This document shows positions 34,875 to 44,126 of a DNA stretch of 64,000 nt, in pieces (positions within the stretch are counted from its first letter, which is position 1; each line of letters starts with the position of its first letter). A model generated the notes under the pieces. The model was not told the DNA's origin. It saw only the letters and a list, made by a program, of their open reading frames with translations, and made no database searches. A program made the position numbers and the translations under genes. The stretch comes from Paracoccus saliphilus (GTDB taxonomy: Bacteria > Pseudomonadota > Alphaproteobacteria > Rhodobacterales > Rhodobacteraceae): positions 310,001-374,000 of the forward strand of contig NZ_CP067140.1 of assembly GCF_028553805.1 (NCBI RefSeq), in the 5' to 3' direction.

Positions 34875-35707
34875 TCGATATCGACCATTTGCGCCAATGG
34901 ATCGGTCGTGAAGAACTGCAATCCGAGTTGCTGACCCCGGCCATCGTCGAGCGTTTCAACGCAACCTTCAACCTTCAGGGCGATACGGAAAACGGCGCCA
35001 AGGCTCCGGCGATGATTCATCTCTGCCTGGCGCCGCCCGCCATCCCGACCGAAGAGCTTGGTCCAGATGGGCATCCGGCGCGAGGCGGCTTTTTGCCGCC
35101 CGTGCCGCTGCCGCGGCGCATGTGGGCGGGCGGGGCTTTCAGTTTCCATGACGACATTCATGTGGGCGAAATGGTCACGCGTCGTTCGATCATTCAGGAT
35201 GTGGTGGTGAAGGAAGGCCGCACGGGGACGCTCTGCTTTGTCACTGTTGAGCATCAGGTCGACAGCGATGGTCGCGCGGTTCTGACTGAACGGCAGGACA
35301 TCGTCTATCGCGGCGTAGACAGCCCTGACACGACCGCGAAGAAAACGCTCTCCATCGCACCAGAAGGTGAATATCGTCTAACGGTCCAGCCATCTGCCGC
35401 TCTCTTGTTCCGTTATTCCGCATTGACCTTTAACGGGCATCGAATTCACTATGATGCGCCCTATGTCCGTGAGGAAGAGGGCTATCCCGGGTTGATCGTT
35501 CATGGACCAATGCAGGCCACGATGCTGATGCAACTGGCAGAACAGATCCGTGGCCGCCACCCCCTGCAATTCGAGTTTCGCAGCCTGTCGCCGTTGTTCG
35601 ATGACGCCGATTTCACGTTGAACGCGGCCGAGGATGGCGCGGGACTGAAGCTGTGGACGTCCTATGCTGACGGTCCCGTGGCAATGGTGGCCCGCGCCGA
35701 GTGGTAA
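34871..35707 (+). CDS. FAS1-like / MaoC-type hydratase (mesaconyl- or itaconyl-CoA hydratase-like)
   Basis: The 278-residue protein is a double hot-dog hydratase. The first half (GGFLPPVPLPRRMWAGGAFSFHDDIHVGEMVTRRSII) and second half (LLFRYSALTFNGHRIHYDAPYVREEEGYPGLIVHGPM) match the family of mesaconyl-C4-CoA and itaconyl-CoA hydratases; RYSALTFNGHRIHYD holds the hydratase Asp/His. With the CoA-transferase and dehydrogenase upstream, it suggests breakdown of a C5 dicarboxylate or similar acid. ATGA overlaps the previous gene stop. Function by family is good; exact substrate is inference. Confidence 0.82.
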   Translation: MIDIDHLRQWIGREELQSELLTPAIVERFNATFNLQGDTENGAKAPAMIHLCLAPPAIPTEELGPDGHPARGGFLPPVPLPRRMWAGGAFSFHDDIHVGEMVTRRSIIQDVVVKEGRTGTLCFVTVEHQVDSDGRAVLTERQDIVYRGVDSPDTTAKKTLSIAPEGEYRLTVQPSAALLFRYSALTFNGHRIHYDAPYVREEEGYPGLIVHGPMQATMLMQLAEQIRGRHPLQFEFRSLSPLFDDADFTLNAAEDGAGLKLWTSYADGPVAMVARAEW

Positions 35708-35746
35708 CCGGCTACGGCCTATCGCAACCGACCGGGCAAGTTTTGC

Positions 35747-38164
35747 CTATTTCGCGGGAACCAGTTCGGTGACCCCTACAGCCGCGGCGCGCGCCAGTTC
35801 AGGATCCAGCGACATGCCGATATATTCGCCGCGCCGCCACAGTTCCGCCAGGTCGTCATAATGGCGCGAGAATGGATGCCCGCTCTGCCCGGTGGAGATG
35901 ATGAATACCGAACTGTCGGGATCGGCCAGATCGTAAACCCCGCGATAGGCCGCGCCGCTGGCTGCTTCATAGGGGTTGTCTCCACCCCCGAGCAACCCGC
36001 TGCGCGCCAGGGTGAATTCGCCGCCCGAGACCGATTGAGTCAGGTTCATGATCCAACCGAGACCGGAAATCCGCCCCAATGCCGGATGATCGTGCCGGGC
36101 CTGGTGCAGATCGCCCCAACGCCAGCTTGCGACCTGCGGACCGAAACGGTCGGTCAGATCCAGAATGGCGCGATCCAGTGCCTGGCGGGCAATGGTGGTG
36201 CAATCCTCGTCAGGCGCGCTCTGGATGATATTGCACCAGCGGGCGGCTCCGTTTCGATTGCGGAAGACCGCATCGATGAAGCTTGGGCGGAGTTGCGTGA
36301 TATCATCCGCCAGCGGTCCGAGTTCGTCCTGAATCAGGCGTTTCTGCAATTCGCGCATCCATGCGGCATATATCAGCGGTTCCGGCAGATGCTCGCTCAT
36401 CTCGCCATCCCATTCGGCCAGAAGGTTGAGGGCATCCTGACGCTGGCGCTCGGGAGTGCCGGCAGCGGCGGGCTCTCCGCTGAACCACAGATTGGCTCCG
36501 ACCAGTGGCAGCAGGGCACGGGCCGCCGGACTGACGACATCCAGCTGCGTTGCGATGAAACTGTCGCGGGAATGAATTTCGCGATCCGCAAGCAGATAGC
36601 TTAACCGCTTGTGCCTCGAGCCGTCTCTCGCTTCATCCGTTGCAAGGGCCATGTCCTGCTCGGATGGTTCGTCAGGCTCCAGTTCGGCGGCTTGGGCGAC
36701 GCCGGTCCACCGGGCTTCGCGCAGCCATCCGGGAGCGGGCATCTTTCCGCCAGTCGGATGGTTCGCCCCGCGCTGTGGCACCGCACCTGCCATGAACTGC
36801 TGAACACCCTCGGGATCCGCCAGCGTGACCGTCAGGGCCGGTGCAACCGTCTGTTCCATCGCGTCCGCCGCAGCATTCCGGTCGCCCGACCGCATCAGGC
36901 CGATAAGGGCGGACATGGTTTGATCCTGCTGCGAAAGCCCCGTCCAGCGAAGCGAAGCGACATGCCCATATGGGGTTACATCCTGCAATCCCGGGTCCAT
37001 CCGTGGGACCACCGGGCCGTTCTCGGTTTCGCGCAAGGTGATGGTCTGGTTCTGGCCGTTTAGGATACGGATGACCGTGCTTTCGGTCTGAAACTGCGTC
37101 CAGCCCGAGATGCCGCGATAACTATCGGAAACGCCGGGTTTGATCTCTTCGATGTAGATATCTGCATCGTCGATGGCTGCAGGGGTCAGCCCCCAAGCGA
37201 GATGCTGGTTGCGGCCGGACCAGACCGCCGGAATGCCGGGGATGGTCGCGCCGATCACCCCGCCCGAGGTCAACTCAAGCCGTGCCAGATAAAAGAGTGA
37301 CGGTACCGTTAGCGGCGTTTGTGGATCATTTGCAAGCAACGAGCCATTCGCTGCCGTGCGGTTGCTGGCAGCGGCGAAACCATTTGCGCTCAGCCCCCCC
37401 ATGCCTGGATGCAGGAAACCACGCAGATCCAGCGGGTGCGAGGTTGTGCGATGGTTTTGGGGGCTCCCGAGCCGAGCGCCGGGAAACAGGGATGCATAGG
37501 GTTGCAGGACGGGATCGGCCGGTGATTGCAGTTCCGGCCCGTGTTCCGGCCATGCCAGTGATAGGCGTGCGCGTAGCACTTCCTCCCCGATGGAGCGGCT
37601 GGTGCTTGCTGCTAGCAGCTTCAGGATCGCGAGTGAATCCGCCGGCTGCCAATACGCGATCTGATCGGGAAACAGAAAAAACTCGGGCGCGCCCTTGCCC
37701 ATAGCCCCCTCATTGACCTGCCGGATCCACTCGTTGATTCCTGACGCGTAAGCTTCCAGCGCGGCCAGGGTTTCCGGGTCCTGGGCCTCGACCGAAGCCG
37801 CGGCGCGCTCGTAAAGACCCAATCGCCGTGCGAGATCGTCCAAGGCGAAGGACGACGCTCCGTAAATCTCGGACAAGCGTCCCTGCGCAGCCCTGCGCAG
37901 GACGGTCATCTGAAATAGCCGATCTTGGGCATGCGCGACACCGAGCGCGAAAAAGACGTCTTCATCGGATTGCCCGAATATATGCGGCACATTTTCGGTC
38001 GAGCGCACGATCTCCACCGGGGCCGTGAGGCCCGTCATTTCGTAGCTGCCATCGTAGTCGGGCAGTGAACGCACGGCGAAATACCAGATCAGCACGGCCC
38101 CCGCCACCAGCAGCAGGATCATCGCGACAGTCAGCCTGAGAAGCCAGCGAAAGATTGTCAGCAT
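35747..38164 (-). CDS. Penicillin acylase family N-terminal nucleophile hydrolase
   Basis: The 805-residue protein starts with a membrane helix or uncleaved signal (residues 5-33). The alpha-chain region carries the Ntn layout (TENVPHIFGQSDEDVFFALGVAHAQDRLFQMTVLRR, near 55-90). The autoproteolysis site is predicted before S259 (GLSANGFAAASNRT), and the beta chain follows, with LLANDPQTPLTVPSLFY and, near the C-terminus, FTLARSGLLGGGDNPYEAASGAAYR. Members hydrolyse beta-lactam side chains, N-acyl homoserine lactones or other amides. Its substrate is unknown. It is convergent with the acyl-CoA operon and monocistronic. Confidence 0.88.
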   Translation of the reverse strand: MLTIFRWLLRLTVAMILLLVAGAVLIWYFAVRSLPDYDGSYEMTGLTAPVEIVRSTENVPHIFGQSDEDVFFALGVAHAQDRLFQMTVLRRAAQGRLSEIYGASSFALDDLARRLGLYERAAASVEAQDPETLAALEAYASGINEWIRQVNEGAMGKGAPEFFLFPDQIAYWQPADSLAILKLLAASTSRSIGEEVLRARLSLAWPEHGPELQSPADPVLQPYASLFPGARLGSPQNHRTTSHPLDLRGFLHPGMGGLSANGFAAASNRTAANGSLLANDPQTPLTVPSLFYLARLELTSGGVIGATIPGIPAVWSGRNQHLAWGLTPAAIDDADIYIEEIKPGVSDSYRGISGWTQFQTESTVIRILNGQNQTITLRETENGPVVPRMDPGLQDVTPYGHVASLRWTGLSQQDQTMSALIGLMRSGDRNAAADAMEQTVAPALTVTLADPEGVQQFMAGAVPQRGANHPTGGKMPAPGWLREARWTGVAQAAELEPDEPSEQDMALATDEARDGSRHKRLSYLLADREIHSRDSFIATQLDVVSPAARALLPLVGANLWFSGEPAAAGTPERQRQDALNLLAEWDGEMSEHLPEPLIYAAWMRELQKRLIQDELGPLADDITQLRPSFIDAVFRNRNGAARWCNIIQSAPDEDCTTIARQALDRAILDLTDRFGPQVASWRWGDLHQARHDHPALGRISGLGWIMNLTQSVSGGEFTLARSGLLGGGDNPYEAASGAAYRGVYDLADPDSSVFIISTGQSGHPFSRHYDDLAELWRRGEYIGMSLDPELARAAAVGVTELVPAK

Positions 38165-38332
38165 CGGAGGGGAGGTTCCATCTAGGTCGCGTGTCAGGTC
38201 GGCTCAGGCTGTCCCTTTGGCGCTTGACCATGATGCGCCGGGGTGGTGGTGTGCTGCATAAGGCAGCCGCGCCCGCATTTCAACGAGTGCTGGATGCGAC
38301 ATTATCGCGGCTATCACTAATGGGGAATGAAT

Positions 38333-39199
38333 ATGGCAAAACTGGCTTTTCTGGGACTGGGTGTGATGGGCTATCCGATGGCCGGGCATCTGAAATCCGC
38401 AGGGCATGAGGTCACCGTCTATAACCGGACCGCCGAAAAGGCGCATAAATGGGTGGCCGAACATGGCGGAAAAGCCTGCGCAACACCGCGAGAAGCAGTG
38501 GAAGCGGCTGATTTCGTCATGGCCTGCGTGGGCAATGACGAGGATCTGCGTTCGGTCTGCCTGGGCGAGGACGGAGCCTTCGCCGGCATGGCTGAGGGCG
38601 CGATTTTCGTCGATCACACCACCGTCTCCGCCGCCGTGACCCGCGAACTGGCAGCGGCGGCGGGGCAGGCCGGGTTGGGCTATGTCGATGCGCCGATCTC
38701 GGGCGGTCAGGCTGGAGCCGAGAATGGCCAGCTCTCGGTGATGTGCGGCGGTGATGAGGGGCATTTCGACCGGGCGGCACTGGTGATCGACGCCTATGCC
38801 AAGATCTGCCGCCGCTTGGGCGATGTCGGCGCGGGTCAGATGACAAAGATGTGCAACCAGATCGCCATCGCGGGGCTGGTGCAGGGTTTGTCGGAATCGC
38901 TGGCTTTCGCGCAGAAGGCCGGGCTGGATATCGACAAGGTGGTCGAGGTGATCAGCCAGGGCGCCGCCGGTAGCTGGCAGATGGCGAATCGTCACAAGAC
39001 CATGGCGGCAGGTGAATTCGAACATGGTTTCGCGGTCGACTGGATGCGCAAGGATTTGGCGATCTGCCTTGCGGCGGCGGACGAGGTGGGGGCCACGCTC
39101 CCTGTCACGGCGCTGGTCGATCAGTTCTACAAGGAAGTGCAGGCCATGGGTGGAGGGCGTTGGGACACCTCTTCGCTGATCGCGCGCCTGACGCGGTAA
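38333..39199 (+). CDS. NAD(P)-dependent beta-hydroxyacid dehydrogenase (3-hydroxyisobutyrate dehydrogenase family)
   Basis: The protein has about 288 residues from ATG 38333 (MAKLAFLGLGVMGYPMAGHL), with GGGGAA 6 nt upstream; ATG 38327 is two residues longer but abuts this site. The Rossmann motif GLGVMG is followed by VDHTTVSAAVTREL (substrate loop), DAPISGGQAGAENGQLSVMCGG and the catalytic lysine in AGQMTKMCNQI. It could act on 3-hydroxyisobutyrate, tartronate semialdehyde or a related small acid. No valine-degradation genes are adjacent, so the substrate is open. Confidence 0.88.
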   Translation: MAKLAFLGLGVMGYPMAGHLKSAGHEVTVYNRTAEKAHKWVAEHGGKACATPREAVEAADFVMACVGNDEDLRSVCLGEDGAFAGMAEGAIFVDHTTVSAAVTRELAAAAGQAGLGYVDAPISGGQAGAENGQLSVMCGGDEGHFDRAALVIDAYAKICRRLGDVGAGQMTKMCNQIAIAGLVQGLSESLAFAQKAGLDIDKVVEVISQGAAGSWQMANRHKTMAAGEFEHGFAVDWMRKDLAICLAAADEVGATLPVTALVDQFYKEVQAMGGGRWDTSSLIARLTR

Positions 39200-39220
39200 G
39201 GGCCGGTACGGGCCCGCAAC

Positions 39221-39254
39221 GCTTGGGAAGCTGTCGGTTTCGGCGGCTTCCAAA
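39221..39254. terminator. Imperfect hairpin after the hydroxyacid dehydrogenase gene
   Basis: TTGGGAAGC and GCTTCCAA pair with one bulged base around a ~14-nt loop, between convergent ends of the dehydrogenase and dnaE2 genes. It is a plausible weak terminator. Confidence 0.35.
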
Positions 39255-39333
39255 GTGAAATCTGTGCTTTTTCTTCATGCAAATACCCCATGGGGTCGCC
39301 GGTTGGGGTGCCACTGGCGCAATCGCTAGGCGC

Positions 39334-42300
39334 TCAATGAAAATTCCGCCCCTTTGGCAGCACGCGCATATTGCGCGGATGCCGCCAGAGATTTTGCGCG
39401 GGCATTGGCTGCGCGCCTGACGCCAAGGCGTCCATGAGTTCGGGCGTTAGGTCGACGAGCCTATGGGCAATCACATGGATGACCTCCTGCTCTTTCTGCA
39501 GGACACCTTCCACCCCGGTCATCCGGGCACTGAAAACGATGCCCCGGAATTTCTTGAAAACATTTTCCCAGATGACGACATTGGCGATACCGGTTTCGTC
39601 CTCCAGCGTCATGAAGATGGTGCCCTTTGCCGTGCCTGGCCGCTGTCGGACAAGGACAAGACCGGCGATGCGCACCGGCTGCCCGTTCGGGATATCGGCC
39701 AATGCCCCGGTCGGCTGGACGCGCTGCCTGACCAGACGCTGACGCAGGAAAGAGACCGGATGCGCCTTGAGCGACAGCTTGAGCGTGCTGTAATCCTCGA
39801 CTACATGCTCGCCCGGGGAAAGCTGGGGCAGGGTGACAGTCTGCTCGGCTTGGAATGAGGCACCGCCGGGTGCCTGCGCCGCGGCAAAAAGCGGCAGGTC
39901 CTCGGCAGCCGCCCGCGCGCCCTGATCCCCGCCCAGCCCCCACAGTTCCCAAAGCGCGGCACGCCGGTCAAGCCCGACAGAGCGGAAGGCATCGGCTTCG
40001 GCCAGACGGCGCAGCGAGAACATATCGATCCCTGCCCGGAAATAGAGATCGCGCAGGCTCATGAATCCCGTGCCGCGCGCCTGCGCGAGTGCCCGGGCGG
40101 TATCCTTGCGCATCCCCTCGATCTGCCGCAGGCCAAGGCGAAGGGCGAAGCGGATATCGCCCGGTTTCTCCGTCGGCTCCAGGCTGTGATCCCATTCACT
40201 GTGATTGATATCGGCAGGCCGCACCTCGCCGCCATGATCGCGGAAATCGCGGATGATGGAGGATGCTGAATAAAAGCCCATGGGCTGCGAATTCAGCAGG
40301 GCGCAGGCAAAGACATCCGGATAACGGCATTTGAACCAGGAAGAGGCTAAGGCCAGCAGGGCGAAGCTGGCCGAGTGGCTTTCGGGAAAGCCGTAATCGC
40401 TGAAACCCTCGATCTGCTTGAAGCAACGCTCGGCGAAATCGGGTTCATATCCGTTTGCGGTCATGCCGTTTATGAAATCCTCGCGGAAAGCGTCGATGGT
40501 GCCCGTGTGCCGAAAAGAGGCCATGGCGCGGCGCAGCCTGTCCGCCTTGGCGGGGGAGAAACCGGCGGCGACGATGGCCATCTTCATTGCCTGTTCCTGG
40601 AACAGCGGCACACCGCAGGTCTTGCTGAGAACTGCCTCCAGTTCGGGCTTGGGATATTCGATTTTCTCCAACCCGCTACGCCTGCGCAGATAGGGATGTA
40701 CCATGTCGCCCTGGATGGGGCCGGGGCGGACGATGGCGATCTCTATGACCAGGTCGTAGAAATTCTTGGGGCGCAGGCGGGGCAGCATCGACATTTGCGC
40801 CCGGCTCTCGATCTGGAACACACCGATCGTGTCGGCCCGCTGGATCATGTCATAGGTCGGATCGTCATCACGCGGCACGGTGGCAAGCGTCCGGTCCTCG
40901 CCGTAATGGTCCCGCAGCAGGTCAAAGGCCTTGCGCAGGCAGGTCAGCATGCCAAGGGACAGGACATCGACCTTCAGGATATCGAGGGCGTCGAGATCGT
41001 TCTTGTCCCATTCGACCATGGTGCGGTCCTTCATGGCCGCATTGGCAATCGGCACGATCTCGTCCAGCGGCGAATCCGTCAGCACGAAGCCGCCGACATG
41101 CTGCGACAGGTGCCGCGGAAAGCCGATGAGCTGCCGGGCCAGTATCAGCGTCTGGTGCAGCCGGGGATCGGTTGGGTCCAGCCCGGCCTCGCGTATCCGC
41201 TCTGTCTTCGGGGTGTCGGAGGAACGTCCCCAGACATGGCTGGTCATGGCGGCGACGACATCCGGCGACAGGCCCATGGCCTTGCCTGCCTCTCGCATTG
41301 CGCTGCGGCTGCGATAGGTGATGACGGTCGCGGCCAGCCCGGCGCGGCTGCGGCCATATTTGTCATAGATATATTGTATGACCTCTTCGCGCCGCTCATG
41401 CTCGAAATCGACATCGATATCCGGGGGCTCGCCACGCTCGGCAGAGATGAATCGCTCGAACAGCAGGTCGATCTCGTCCGGGTCCACCGAGGTGATGCCA
41501 AGGCAGTAGCAGACGATGGAATTGGCCGCCGATCCACGCCCCTGACAGAGAATGGGTGGCTCCCGCGTGCGGGCGAAATGCACGATGTCATGCACGGTCA
41601 GGAAGTAGGCGGCGTATTTCAGTTCCCGGATCAGCCGCAATTCATTAGCGATCTGGGCGCGCCGTTCGTCGCTGGGCCCATTTGGAAAGCGCTTCAGCGC
41701 GCCAAGCCAGGTCAGGCGTTCCAGTTCCTCTTGCGGGGTGGCGCTTTGCCCCGCGGATTCCGCCGGATAGTCCTGGGCCAGCTCATCCAGCGAAAACCGG
41801 CAGGTCTCGGCCAGTTCCACCGAGCGCGCGACGGCGGCCTCGTGACCGTTCAGCAGCCGGGCCATTTCCTGCGGTTCCTTCAAGTACCGCTCGGCATTGC
41901 GTTCCAGCCGAAAGCCCGCCTCGTCGATGGTGCAATGCTCGCGGATGCAGGTCAGCAGATCCTGCAATGGGCGACGGGCGGGGGCGTGGTAAAGCACGTC
42001 ATTGGTCGCGATAAGGGGGGTGCCGCTGGCATCGGCCATCGCCGCCAGCCGCTGTTGCCGGACCCGGTCATTGGCGCGGCGATGCGAGGTTAGCGCAAGA
42101 CAGACGGCACCGGGGAAAAGCACGGCTAGCCGGGTTAGATGAGCCTCGAAATCCGCGCCGAAATCATAGGGCGGCATGGCGATGAAGCGATGACCTGTTT
42201 CAAGCGCGGCAAGATCATCGAAGAAAAGGTGACACTCTCCCTTTGGCGCGCGGCGATTGCCGGTGGTCAACAACCTGGTCAATCGGCCATAGGCGGCGCG

Positions 42301-42555
42301 GTCGGCCGGAAAGCACAGCGTCTCGAACCCCTCCATCAGTACCAGCCGCACCCCGACGACAAGGCGGATACCCTGAGTTTTCGCCTCTACATGGGCCCTC
42401 ACGGCCCCGGCCAGCGAGTTGCGATCGGCGATGCCGATGGCGGCATGGCCAAGCCGTGCAGCCGTCGCCACCAGTTCCTCTGGATGCGAGCCGCCGCGCA
42501 GGAAGCTGAAATTGCTGGTAACGGCAAGTTCGGCAAATGAAGGTGACGAGGTCAT
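39334..42555 (-). CDS. dnaE2: Error-prone DNA polymerase III alpha subunit homologue DnaE2
   Basis: The 1073-residue C-family polymerase shows an N-terminal PHP domain (FAELAVTSNFSFLRGGSHPEELV, residues 5-30), the palm with catalytic aspartates in SAERGEPPDIDVDFEHERREEVIQY, and fingers/tau-type region, with an OB fold near the end (IRIAGLVLVRQRPGTAKGTIFMTLEDETGIANVV). It lacks the extra C-terminal region of replicative DnaE1. DnaE2 does translesion synthesis with ImuA and ImuB. Its ATG overlaps the imuB stop (ATGA). It is the last gene of the LexA-controlled operon. Confidence 0.96.
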   Translation of the reverse strand: MTSSPSFAELAVTSNFSFLRGGSHPEELVATAARLGHAAIGIADRNSLAGAVRAHVEAKTQGIRLVVGVRLVLMEGFETLCFPADRAAYGRLTRLLTTGNRRAPKGECHLFFDDLAALETGHRFIAMPPYDFGADFEAHLTRLAVLFPGAVCLALTSHRRANDRVRQQRLAAMADASGTPLIATNDVLYHAPARRPLQDLLTCIREHCTIDEAGFRLERNAERYLKEPQEMARLLNGHEAAVARSVELAETCRFSLDELAQDYPAESAGQSATPQEELERLTWLGALKRFPNGPSDERRAQIANELRLIRELKYAAYFLTVHDIVHFARTREPPILCQGRGSAANSIVCYCLGITSVDPDEIDLLFERFISAERGEPPDIDVDFEHERREEVIQYIYDKYGRSRAGLAATVITYRSRSAMREAGKAMGLSPDVVAAMTSHVWGRSSDTPKTERIREAGLDPTDPRLHQTLILARQLIGFPRHLSQHVGGFVLTDSPLDEIVPIANAAMKDRTMVEWDKNDLDALDILKVDVLSLGMLTCLRKAFDLLRDHYGEDRTLATVPRDDDPTYDMIQRADTIGVFQIESRAQMSMLPRLRPKNFYDLVIEIAIVRPGPIQGDMVHPYLRRRSGLEKIEYPKPELEAVLSKTCGVPLFQEQAMKMAIVAAGFSPAKADRLRRAMASFRHTGTIDAFREDFINGMTANGYEPDFAERCFKQIEGFSDYGFPESHSASFALLALASSWFKCRYPDVFACALLNSQPMGFYSASSIIRDFRDHGGEVRPADINHSEWDHSLEPTEKPGDIRFALRLGLRQIEGMRKDTARALAQARGTGFMSLRDLYFRAGIDMFSLRRLAEADAFRSVGLDRRAALWELWGLGGDQGARAAAEDLPLFAAAQAPGGASFQAEQTVTLPQLSPGEHVVEDYSTLKLSLKAHPVSFLRQRLVRQRVQPTGALADIPNGQPVRIAGLVLVRQRPGTAKGTIFMTLEDETGIANVVIWENVFKKFRGIVFSARMTGVEGVLQKEQEVIHVIAHRLVDLTPELMDALASGAQPMPAQNLWRHPRNMRVLPKGRNFH

Positions 42556-44126
42556 GCAAATACCCCGTGAATGAACCAGCGTGGCGTATCCCCCACGCGA
42601 TCATACAGCCCATCGCGGTAAAGCCAGAAACGGTGCCCCGCCTCGTCCTCGATCCGGTAATAGTCGCGTGTTGTGCGGTCGGCGCCTTCATGGGTCAGCC
42701 ACCATTCGGGGGCAATACGCTCTGGCCCCTCGGCGCGGGTGACGCGATGCGTCTTGCACCGCCATTCGAAGCGCGCCGGAGGGCTGTCCGGTGCCTCTGC
42801 AATGGCAGTGACGGGTTCGGGCGGAGTGAAGAGCAAAAGCGGGCGCGCGAAATCCGCGCCATCTTGAACGATCCGGGCATGCGCGGGCCAATCGGGGCTT
42901 GCGGTTTCTTCCAAAACCGAGACGAAGCGGAACGCGCCTTCAGGGATATAGCTGGGACAGGGCAAGGGGCGTGTGACGCGATCCGGACCGAAGCGATTGA
43001 CGAGCCGGTCGAACAGCGGGGCGATGTCGTCTCGCCCCGAGGCGTGCATGGGGCCATCCATATCCTCTTGTTGTGCGGGCTTGTCCTCGACCAGAAGGGC
43101 ACTCAGCTGCGCTGCCTCGAAACCGAATCCCGCCCGTTGCTCGATACGATCAAGCCGCTCGCAAAGCAGTTGGCAGAGATGACGGGGATCGCGTGTGGCG
43201 GTGCTGGTGGCAAGCGGTAGCGTTTCGAACCAGCCATCGATGCGGAAAAGTCGCAATTCCACCCGCCGCGCACCCTTGCCTGCCTTTTCCAGCATGACCG
43301 CCAGATCGCTGGTCAGCCGGTCCACGGCGATCTCGATGGCTGTTCGTGTGATGATAGGTTCGACGAAGCGGCATTCCGAGATATGCGAAACAGGGGGACA
43401 GAGCGGAGTAAAGCTTTCTTCCTCCTGACCCAATGCGATGTCCAGACGCCGCAAGAGTTGCGGTCCAAAACGGGCGGTGAGGGGCGCTCGTGGTTGCCCA
43501 ATGAGATCACCGATTCTTTTCAAACCGAGTTTCTCAAGCGCCTGACGGGTTTCTGACGGAAGATGTAGCGCGGCTATGGGAAGCGGTGCGAGATCTGCAC
43601 GCAGTTCCTGAAGGTGGGAGATATGAATGCGGTTTGGCGCATGGCGGGCCAGGCCCCATGCCGCGCCGATGGTGGGGGCGATGGCAAGCCGGGCGGACAG
43701 GCCGAAACTGTTCAGCCGTGCCGCGACGCTTTCCATCATCTTTTTTTCGCCGCCGAAAAGATGTGCGCAGCCTGTGATGTCGAGGCTGATGCCATCAGGA
43801 AGATCAGTGCGAGTGAAGGGGCTGTAGCACTGGCACCAAAGGGCAAGTCTGGTCAGCGCGCGATCATCGCCCGCAAGATCGGCATGCGCGACCTGAAGCG
43901 CCGGATGGATCGCGCGTGCATCGGCAAGCGCCATGCCTGGCCGGAATGCCATGTGCAGAGCGGCTGCGTTCAAGGCGGTGATATATTGACCGGTCTCTGA
44001 CGCCGTGACGAGTACCAGGGGCCTATCTTCACGAAGCTTTTGCCCATCCGCCGCCGTAAGTGCCATGCGCCCATGCCGGCGCTCGATCGGCCAGTGGGGC
44101 AGGAAAACGGAAAGAAAGCGTTTCAT
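42552..44126 (-). CDS. imuB: Y-family polymerase-like protein ImuB
   Basis: The 524-residue protein starts MKRFLSVFLPHWPIERRHGR. It is homologous to DinB-like polymerases, but the N-terminal catalytic Asp/Glu motif of active enzymes is replaced (LPHWPIER), as in other ImuB proteins, so it is a structural hub joining DnaE2, ImuA and the beta clamp. Helix-hairpin-helix and little-finger regions follow (ALEKLGLKRIGDLIGQPRAPLTARFGPQLLRRLDIALGQ). Its start lies 98 bp inside imuA, and its stop overlaps the dnaE2 start. Confidence 0.92.
   Translation of the reverse strand: MKRFLSVFLPHWPIERRHGRMALTAADGQKLREDRPLVLVTASETGQYITALNAAALHMAFRPGMALADARAIHPALQVAHADLAGDDRALTRLALWCQCYSPFTRTDLPDGISLDITGCAHLFGGEKKMMESVAARLNSFGLSARLAIAPTIGAAWGLARHAPNRIHISHLQELRADLAPLPIAALHLPSETRQALEKLGLKRIGDLIGQPRAPLTARFGPQLLRRLDIALGQEEESFTPLCPPVSHISECRFVEPIITRTAIEIAVDRLTSDLAVMLEKAGKGARRVELRLFRIDGWFETLPLATSTATRDPRHLCQLLCERLDRIEQRAGFGFEAAQLSALLVEDKPAQQEDMDGPMHASGRDDIAPLFDRLVNRFGPDRVTRPLPCPSYIPEGAFRFVSVLEETASPDWPAHARIVQDGADFARPLLLFTPPEPVTAIAEAPDSPPARFEWRCKTHRVTRAEGPERIAPEWWLTHEGADRTTRDYYRIEDEAGHRFWLYRDGLYDRVGDTPRWFIHGVFA

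Noticed and set aside
40375..42093. 572-codon plus-strand open frame inside dnaE2
   Set aside because: Antisense to the conserved polymerase core; no recognisable motif.
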